From Chloroflexota bacterium (GTDB lineage Bacteria > Chloroflexota > Anaerolineae > Aggregatilineales > Phototrophicaceae), in contig JAPPMO010000032.1 of the NCBI GenBank assembly GCA_028873975.1, positions 51,391-115,390 on the forward strand: 64,000 bases of DNA, in the 5' to 3' direction. Both the position numbers and the translations under genes were made by a program. The notes beneath the pieces were generated by a model that saw nothing but the letters and a program-made list of their open reading frames with translations, was not told the DNA's origin and ran no database searches. Positions 58,540 through 64,000 of the stretch are shown one piece after another (the first letter of the stretch is position 1; every line of letters begins with the position of its first letter).

Positions 58540-60048
58540 ATGCCCTCCGTACAGAAACCGCTCCTGCAACTCACGGGGATCGCAAAAGCCTTCCCGGGCA
58601 CCAAAGCGCTGAAGGGCGTGGATTTCAGCCTGCGCGCGGGTGAAGTCCATGCGCTGATCGGCGAAAACGGCGCGGGCAAATCGACGCTGATCAAGATCAT
58701 CGCCGGCCTATACCAGCAAGACGCGGGAACGATCGAAGTCGAGGGCAAAAAGGTCGCGTTCCATTCCCCCGCCGATTCCCTGGAGCATCGCATCAAGGTG
58801 GTCTATCAAGAACTCGATCTGGTGCCCGACCTCAGCATTGCGGAAAATGTCTTCCTGGGCAATTTGCCGAAGAAAGCCCTGCGCGCCGTGGATTGGCAAG
58901 CGCTTTACTCAAGGACGAGCGAACTCTTGCTCGATTTGGGCTTGGATATCGACCCGGAGGTTCCCATCAGCGCGCTCACCGTGGCGCAGCAGCAACTGGT
59001 CGAGATCGCCCGGGCTTTGTCGCGCCAGGCGCAGATCATCATCATGGACGAGCCGACTTCGGCGCTGAGCCAAACCGAGATTGAAAGCTTGTTCGCGGTG
59101 ATCCGTCGCTTGCAGGGGCGCGGCGTGGGCGTCATGTACGTATCGCACAAGCTGGATGAAATCTACGCTATTGCCGATCGCGTGACGGTCTTTCGCGATG
59201 GCGAGCATATCGCGACGGAAGCGGTCGCGGATACCAGGCATAAGGACCTGGTAACCTGGATGGTCGGGCGGGAAGTCAAAGACCTCTATCCCCGCAGTCC
59301 CGCGGTTCGCGGCGATGTCTTGCTTGAGGTCGATAGCCTGAGCGGCGGGAACATCGAGAATTTCAGCCTGAACGTTCACGCTGGCGAGATCGTCGCGGTA
59401 TTCGGTTTGATGGGTTCCGGCGTGCATAATTTGGGTCGCCTGATATTCGGGGATATGCCTCGCGCCGGCAGTGTCCGTTTGAGCGGCGAGGAAATCCAGG
59501 CTCAGTCCCCGATGGACGCCATTCGCAAGGGACTGGGATTTCTCACCGAGAATCGCAAGTCCGACGGCTTGCTATTGCCGCTCTCGGTCAAGGACAATAT
59601 CACGCTGGTCTCGGTCAATAACTACGCCAACCTGATGGTGATCAACGGGCAAGAAGAGCGCAGAGCTACCACCGACATCATCAAGAAACTCTCCATCAAG
59701 ACGCCGGGCATCGCGCAGAGGATACGCTACCTGAGCGGCGGCAATCAACAAAAGTCGCTGGTCGGGCGCTGGCTGCTGGAAGATCTGAAGGTGCTGATGT
59801 TTTCCGAGCCGACGCGCGGCATTGATGTCGGGTCGAAAGCCGAGATCTACCGGCTGATGGATGATATGGCCCACCAAGGCATGGGCATCCTGGTATTGTC
59901 CACAGAGCTGCCGGAGGTGATGGGCATCGCCGATCGCATCATCATCATACGACAAGGCAAGAGCGCCGGACGCTGGATCTCGCGCCAAGAAGCCAATGAA
60001 CAAGATCTGATGACCGCAGCAACGGTCCAAATGGAAAAAGTGATTTGA
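58540..60048 (+). CDS. Ribose-type ABC transporter ATPase (two nucleotide-binding domains)
   Basis: 502 residues with tandem ABC domains. The first has IGENGAGKST (Walker A), TVAQQQLVEIARAL (signature) and IIIMDEPTSAL (Walker B). The second has GLMGSGVHNLGR, a degenerate Walker A lacking GKT, LSGGNQQKSLVGRWL (intact signature) and LMFSEPTRGIDVG. Asymmetric sites are normal for RbsA/MglA, where only one site hydrolyses ATP. It energises import by the flanking permeases. Confidence 0.93.
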   Translation: MPSVQKPLLQLTGIAKAFPGTKALKGVDFSLRAGEVHALIGENGAGKSTLIKIIAGLYQQDAGTIEVEGKKVAFHSPADSLEHRIKVVYQELDLVPDLSIAENVFLGNLPKKALRAVDWQALYSRTSELLLDLGLDIDPEVPISALTVAQQQLVEIARALSRQAQIIIMDEPTSALSQTEIESLFAVIRRLQGRGVGVMYVSHKLDEIYAIADRVTVFRDGEHIATEAVADTRHKDLVTWMVGREVKDLYPRSPAVRGDVLLEVDSLSGGNIENFSLNVHAGEIVAVFGLMGSGVHNLGRLIFGDMPRAGSVRLSGEEIQAQSPMDAIRKGLGFLTENRKSDGLLLPLSVKDNITLVSVNNYANLMVINGQEERRATTDIIKKLSIKTPGIAQRIRYLSGGNQQKSLVGRWLLEDLKVLMFSEPTRGIDVGSKAEIYRLMDDMAHQGMGILVLSTELPEVMGIADRIIIIRQGKSAGRWISRQEANEQDLMTAATVQMEKVI

Positions 60049-60066
60049 GAGACGGTGGGTAGCATC

Positions 60067-61074
60067 ATGGCAGTTCTAGGCAAAGGAAACAGCGGCAATT
60101 CCGTCCTCGCGCGGGGGCTCGCTCGCTGGCTGCTGACACGCGAAGCGGGGCTGTTGATTCTGTTGCTCGCGGTGGTGGTCTTGTTCTGGATTCTGGAACC
60201 GAGCACGCGACAGCAGCGCGTTTACTGGGATTTGCTGCGAGAAATCTCGCCGAACCTGATCGCCGCGATCGGCGTCACCATGTTGATGCTGGCCGGCGAA
60301 TTCGACTTGTCGATCGGCTCCATGCTCGCTGTAACGAGTGTCACGACGGTGGTCGTGTTTAACGGGACTGACAGTATGTGGCTGGGCGTCATCGCCGGCC
60401 TGGCGACAGGGCCTATTGTCGGCAGCATTCACGGCTATTTGGTGACGCGACAAAAGATGAACTCGCTGGTAACGACGCTGGGCTCGCTCTTCGCGCTGCG
60501 CGGCATGGTCTACGTTTATACCAACAAGACCCCAATTGTCGATGAAAACGGCTTTTATGATTTTCAGGATGCCTATTACAACAATCTGGGACCGGCGCCG
60601 CTGCCCTTCGTTTTGGCGATCATATTGGTCGCGCTGTCGCTGATCGTGCTGACGCAGACCGAATTCGGACGCAACATTTATGCCATCGGCGGCAACGAAA
60701 CGGCGGCGCGCGTCTCCGGCATCAAGGTCAACCTCATCAAGTTCATTTTGTTTGTCATCTGCGCCAGCAGCGCCGCCATCAGCGGCATGATCCTCACCAT
60801 GCAGACCGGCACCGGCTACTTTGACTCCGGTTCTTCCGGCTTTGAATTGATCGTGATCGCGGGCGTGGTGCTGGGCGGCATCGCTTTGAGCGGGGGTAAA
60901 GGCAGCCTGGTCGGGACCGTGCTGGGCATCCTCATCCTGGGCATGACGGCAAAGGGCTTGCGCTTGATGGGCGTGAACACCAATATGCAGCTGATGGTGA
61001 CAGGCAGCATTATGATCCTGGCGGTCTTTATGCACAGCTTTCACGACCGCATCTCGATTTTCAGAAAGCGTTGA
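60067..61074 (+). CDS. Ribose-type ABC transporter permease 2
   Basis: 335 residues, RbsC-like. AGEFDLSIGSMLAVTSVT and GGIALSGGKGSLVGTVLGILILGMTAKG match family signatures. ATG 60067 is chosen over GTG 60055. The RQKMNSLVTTLGSLFALRGMVY segment is the conserved cytoplasmic coupling region. With permease 1 it probably forms a heterodimeric channel. A 27-nt sequence identical to one at 21433 follows its stop codon. Confidence 0.9.
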   Translation: MAVLGKGNSGNSVLARGLARWLLTREAGLLILLLAVVVLFWILEPSTRQQRVYWDLLREISPNLIAAIGVTMLMLAGEFDLSIGSMLAVTSVTTVVVFNGTDSMWLGVIAGLATGPIVGSIHGYLVTRQKMNSLVTTLGSLFALRGMVYVYTNKTPIVDENGFYDFQDAYYNNLGPAPLPFVLAIILVALSLIVLTQTEFGRNIYAIGGNETAARVSGIKVNLIKFILFVICASSAAISGMILTMQTGTGYFDSGSSGFELIVIAGVVLGGIALSGGKGSLVGTVLGILILGMTAKGLRLMGVNTNMQLMVTGSIMILAVFMHSFHDRISIFRKR

Positions 61075-61075
61075 G

Positions 61076-61102
61076 AGCCGCGCGGCGCGCAACCGGCGAA
61101 AA
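61076..61102 (+). repeat. 27-nt GC-rich sequence identical to 21433-21459
   Basis: Directly after the permease stop codon. Begins AGCCGCGCGGCGCGCAACC. The shared length is too great for chance in 64 kb. Confidence 0.75.
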
Positions 61103-61178
61103 GGCTTGTCGCGCTCAGGCAAAATAGCAAGCCCGCTTGTCGCATGCGCGCCGCGGTTTGCATGAAGAGGAAGGTAAT

Positions 61179-62225
61179 ATGACCTGCAAAGCCACTGAAA
61201 TTGTTCTCGGCAAGACCTTGACCGCCCTGGAAATTGAAAATGACCTCTTGTCCGTCACTGTGGTGCTAGACAAGGGCGCTGACATCTACCGTCTCGCCTA
61301 TAAACCGAAGGACGTGGATGTGCTTTGGAAGTCGCCCTGGGGCATAAAGGAGCAAGGTCGCGGCTTCGATTCCGCCTTTGATTCCACCACGGCTTGGCTG
61401 GAAGCCTACGCGGGCGGTTGGCAGGTGATCTTCCCCAACGGCGGCGACGCCACTGTCTACAAGGGCGCGGCTCTGGGCTTCCATGGCGAAGCGTCGATGA
61501 AAGCCTGGGATTACGAGGTCCTCAGCGAGGGCGGGGGCGCGCTGGAGGTGAAAATGGCCTCTCGGCTGTCGCGCAGCCCCTACACCATCGAACGCTGGAT
61601 GCGCGTCGAATCGGGCAGCCCGGTCCTGCATATCCGCGAGCGCATCAGCAATCACGCCGGCGAAGAGATGGACTGCATGTGGAGCCATCATCCGGCTTAT
61701 GGCGCGCCTTTCCTGAGCGAGCATTGCGTCATTGATGTCGGCGCGCCCGGCTTCGTCGCCGATGATCGCTACGCCGGCTTCAACAATCCCTTGACCCTCA
61801 GCCAGCGTTATCAATGGCCCATAGCGGGAGACGTAGATATGTCGGTAGTGCCCGGACCCGACGAAGCGCGAGATATCCTGGCTTATTTTCAAGACTTTGA
61901 ATCGGGCTGGTATGCCATTACCAATCGGGATCTGGGCTTTGGCGTGGGCCTGGTCTGGGACGCGAGCGTCTTCCCCTATGCCTGGTTCTGGCAAGAGTTG
62001 AATTCCTCGCCGGGATTCCCCTTTTACAAGTGTTCTTATGTGATGGCGATAGAACCGGCCTCGTCGATTCCCGGGCAAGGCTTGACTGCCGTGATGGAGA
62101 AAACCGGCTCGCACTTGACCTTGGGACCTGGCGAATCAAAAGAGGTCGAAATGAAAGCGGTTTTCTACCAATCGGACAAAGGCGTAGAGAAGATTGACGC
62201 CGATGGCGCTGTTCATCTGAAGTGA
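61179..62225 (+). CDS. Galactose-mutarotase-like / aldose 1-epimerase-family protein
   Basis: 348 residues. The fold is suggested by VVLDKGADIYRLAYKPKDVDVLWKSPWG, AYAGGWQVIFPNGGD, MWSHHPAYGAPFL (the His pair expected at the active site) and GESKEVEMKAVF at the end, all usual in the mutarotase/DUF4432-type group. It would interconvert sugar anomers before oxidation. ATG 61179 follows GAGGAAGG. The next gene's ATG is 17 nt after its stop. Confidence 0.8.
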   Translation: MTCKATEIVLGKTLTALEIENDLLSVTVVLDKGADIYRLAYKPKDVDVLWKSPWGIKEQGRGFDSAFDSTTAWLEAYAGGWQVIFPNGGDATVYKGAALGFHGEASMKAWDYEVLSEGGGALEVKMASRLSRSPYTIERWMRVESGSPVLHIRERISNHAGEEMDCMWSHHPAYGAPFLSEHCVIDVGAPGFVADDRYAGFNNPLTLSQRYQWPIAGDVDMSVVPGPDEARDILAYFQDFESGWYAITNRDLGFGVGLVWDASVFPYAWFWQELNSSPGFPFYKCSYVMAIEPASSIPGQGLTAVMEKTGSHLTLGPGESKEVEMKAVFYQSDKGVEKIDADGAVHLK

Positions 62226-62242
62226 TAACGGAGGTGCGAAAC

Positions 62243-63097
62243 ATGGCTGAACCCCTGTTTAGCTTAGGGCAGTTCACCACGCTGGTTGACGGCTTGGATC
62301 ATCCCGAGGGCGTGGCTTGGGGCGCGGACGGCAATTGGTACGCGGGCGGAGAAGCCGGGCAGATCTATCGCATCGCCGGCGACGGCAGCTTCGCGCAAGT
62401 GGCTTCGACAGGCGGTTTTGTATTGGGCTTGGCGCTGGATGCCAGGCACAATATCTACGCCTGCGATCTGTTCCAGAACAAAGTATTCAAAATAAGCGCC
62501 GCCGGCGACGTCAGCGTCTATTCCGAGGGCGGCGCCGAGCGCAATTATGTCGCGCCGAACTATCCGGTATTCGCCGACAACGGCGATCTTTATGTCTCGA
62601 GCTCGGGCGGTTACGACGAGAAGAACGGCTGCGTCTTTATGGTCCGACCGGATGGCGAGACGATCGTGGCCAGCGAAGCGATTGATCATTTTCCCAACGG
62701 CATGGCTTTGTCGCTGGATGGACGCGAGCTGTACATCATCCTGTCCAACATGCCCGGTATCGTCAAAGCCGCGATACGCCCGGACGGGACGCTGGGCGAG
62801 CCGCAACTGGTTGTGGAGCTGCCGGGAACCGTGCCCGACGGCTTGGCTTTTGACGCCGAAGGCAACTTGTACATCGCCTGCTATGCGCCCAACAAGGTCT
62901 TTCGCTTGAGCGCCGCAGGCGCCTTGGAACTGGCTGCTGAAGATTGGCAGAGCGTGGTATTGTCCGCGCCGACCAATATCGCCTTTGGGGGCCCAGATCT
63001 GAATTACGCCATCTTCGGCAGTTTGGGGCGCTGGCATTTGTCGATGATTGAGATGCCGGTCCCCGGCGCCCGACTGCGCTACCCCGACTTGGGCTGA
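62243..63097 (+). CDS. SMP-30/gluconolactonase-family protein
   Basis: A six-bladed propeller of 284 residues. HPEGVAWGADGNWYAGGEAGQIYRI, LGLALDARHNIYACD, FPNGMALSLDGRELYII and VPDGLAFDAEGNLYIACY are the propeller repeats, with the metal residues E (HPEG), N (FPNG) and D (VPDG). It hydrolyses an aldonolactone to the aldonate. GGAGGTG sets ATG 62243. It sits between the mutarotase and the SDR, the order expected for an oxidative sugar pathway. Confidence 0.88.
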   Translation: MAEPLFSLGQFTTLVDGLDHPEGVAWGADGNWYAGGEAGQIYRIAGDGSFAQVASTGGFVLGLALDARHNIYACDLFQNKVFKISAAGDVSVYSEGGAERNYVAPNYPVFADNGDLYVSSSGGYDEKNGCVFMVRPDGETIVASEAIDHFPNGMALSLDGRELYIILSNMPGIVKAAIRPDGTLGEPQLVVELPGTVPDGLAFDAEGNLYIACYAPNKVFRLSAAGALELAAEDWQSVVLSAPTNIAFGGPDLNYAIFGSLGRWHLSMIEMPVPGARLRYPDLG

Positions 63098-63125
63098 TCT
63101 GTAAGCGAATGTGACGAGGTGAAAC

Positions 63126-63905
63126 ATGGCTAAGCGATTTGAAGGCAAAGTAGCGATCGTAACCGGCGCGGGCAAGGGAATCGGACGCGCCTGCGCAGTG
63201 GCTTTCGCTGCCGAGGGCGCGGCTGTGACGATCGCCGATATTGACCGCGCGGCCGGCGAAGAAACGAGACAACTGATCGCCGACCAGGGCGGTCGCGCGC
63301 TTTTCGTCGAAGGCGATATCGCGGAGGAGTCGTATGTCAAGCGGGTCGTGGCCGACACGGTCGCCGAGTTTGGCGGCGTTGATGTGCTGCACAATAACGC
63401 GGGCGTCGTGCGTTATGGCACGGTGGTGGATCAGCCGGTTGAAGACTGGGATTACCAGATCAATATCAACCTGCGCGCCACCTTCCTCACCACCAAGTAT
63501 TGCATACCCGAGATGCGCAAACGCGGCGGAGGCGCCATCGTCAATACTTCGTCCGTCCAGGCGGTGGCTTCGCAGCAGACGGTCGCGGCTTATTCTGCTT
63601 CCAAGGGCGCGGTCACCAGCTTCACCACCACCGTCGCTCTCGATCACGCCCGGGAAAACATCCGCTGCAATTGCATCGCGCCGGGCTCCATCCATACGCC
63701 GATGCTGGATATGGCTGCCGACCTCTTCGGTCCCGACAACCCCTCGCAAATGATCGAAGATTGGGGCGACTTGCATCCCATCGGGCGGGTCGGTCGGCCG
63801 GAAGAGGTGGCGAAGCTGGTCCTGTTCCTGGCCAGCGACGACGCGTCCTTCATGACCGGGGGCTACTATCGCGTCGACGGGGGCTTGCTTTCGAGCTTGT
63901 TGTAA
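63126..63905 (+). CDS. SDR-family sugar/alcohol dehydrogenase
   Basis: Classical SDR of 259 residues: TGAGKGIGRA (cofactor loop), ADIDRA (Asp for NAD preference), NNAGVV, NTSSVQA (Ser), YSASK (Tyr and Lys), and PGSIHTPML. In this operon it is the best candidate to oxidise the aldose to its lactone. The next 95 nt to the window edge contain only a repeat end; whether the operon continues is unknown. Confidence 0.87.
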   Translation: MAKRFEGKVAIVTGAGKGIGRACAVAFAAEGAAVTIADIDRAAGEETRQLIADQGGRALFVEGDIAEESYVKRVVADTVAEFGGVDVLHNNAGVVRYGTVVDQPVEDWDYQININLRATFLTTKYCIPEMRKRGGGAIVNTSSVQAVASQQTVAAYSASKGAVTSFTTTVALDHARENIRCNCIAPGSIHTPMLDMAADLFGPDNPSQMIEDWGDLHPIGRVGRPEEVAKLVLFLASDDASFMTGGYYRVDGGLLSSLL

Positions 63906-63977
63906 GAGGGCTCGAATCTCGCTCATCCAATCTGCGCCCCCAACCCGGGTGCATTTCAATATTTTGGCAGATGTTCA

Positions 63978-63998
63978 CAGGGCAATCGCTTCAAAATG
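63978..63998. repeat. Left end of another MITE-like element, cut by the window
   Basis: CAGGGCAATCGCTTCAAAATG, a close match to the end at 46047-46065. The rest lies beyond position 64000. Confidence 0.55.
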
Positions 63999-64000
63999 TT

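Overview
The window reads as a chromosomal segment of a GC-rich bacterium, most like a member of the Chloroflexota (Anaerolineae-type). This is inferred from a LysM protein with fibronectin III and beta-helix regions, a bacterial luciferase-like (LLM) oxidoreductase, several enolase-superfamily and sulfatase genes, and the lack of outer-membrane genes; no rRNA or other decisive marker is present. Housekeeping genes (rpmB, hemB, recJ, dus, a DEAD-box helicase) argue for chromosome rather than plasmid. I found no tRNA, rRNA or CRISPR array.

Layout. 1-10.4 kb: a GH4 glycosidase cut by the window edge, a DEAD-box helicase, an M20 peptidase, a secreted repeat protein, a small acid-metabolism operon (HpcH/HpaI aldolase, 2-hydroxyacid dehydrogenase, cupin), an LLM oxidoreductase, a tRNA-dihydrouridine synthase and a UDP-glucuronate-epimerase-like SDR. 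10.4-18.1 kb: a sulfatase locus with two formylglycine-type sulfatases, an ABC sugar importer without its own ATPase, and a third sulfatase-fold enzyme carrying Thr where the modified Cys or Ser should be. 18.3-27 kb: a large secreted FN3/beta-helix/LysM protein preceded by a 51-codon gene, an EamA transporter, a Hyi-like isomerase with recJ, and an RhmD-like dehydratase. 27-32.3 kb: three overlapping genes (two SF1 helicases and an Fe-S PD-(D/E)XK nuclease) that look like a split AddAB-type machine.

32.6-39.2 kb is the most unusual stretch: a winged-helix gene behind overlapping inverted repeats, ParA, a ParB with a long insertion, two copies of a perfect 16-bp palindrome resembling parS (one inside parB, one about 1.65 kb downstream), an intact IS982-type element, a prim-pol primase and a 594-bp non-coding region rich in dyad symmetries. 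I read it as a plasmid-like partition and replication module inside a chromosome.

39.2-53.7 kb: a beta-CASP nuclease with a long repetitive C-terminal region; a sulfotransferase fused to an LPG-synthase-type membrane domain in an operon with an acetoacetate-decarboxylase-family protein and an SDR; PPK2; an AlkD-like protein; rpmB; a membrane protein of unknown role; a SulP-STAS-cNMP-domain transporter; hemB. 53.9-63.9 kb: one long co-directional operon that appears to import a sugar (ribose-type ABC system) and oxidise it through mutarotase, SDR dehydrogenase, lactonase and two acid dehydratases.

Non-coding DNA carries several dispersed repeat families: MITE-like elements with GCAATCG-containing ends and inner CACAGAG repeats, GGGCGTTTC hairpins, and two shorter shared sequences. 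Both ABC operons have a strong stem-loop directly after the binding-protein gene. All family names rest on motif recognition by eye, without database searches.
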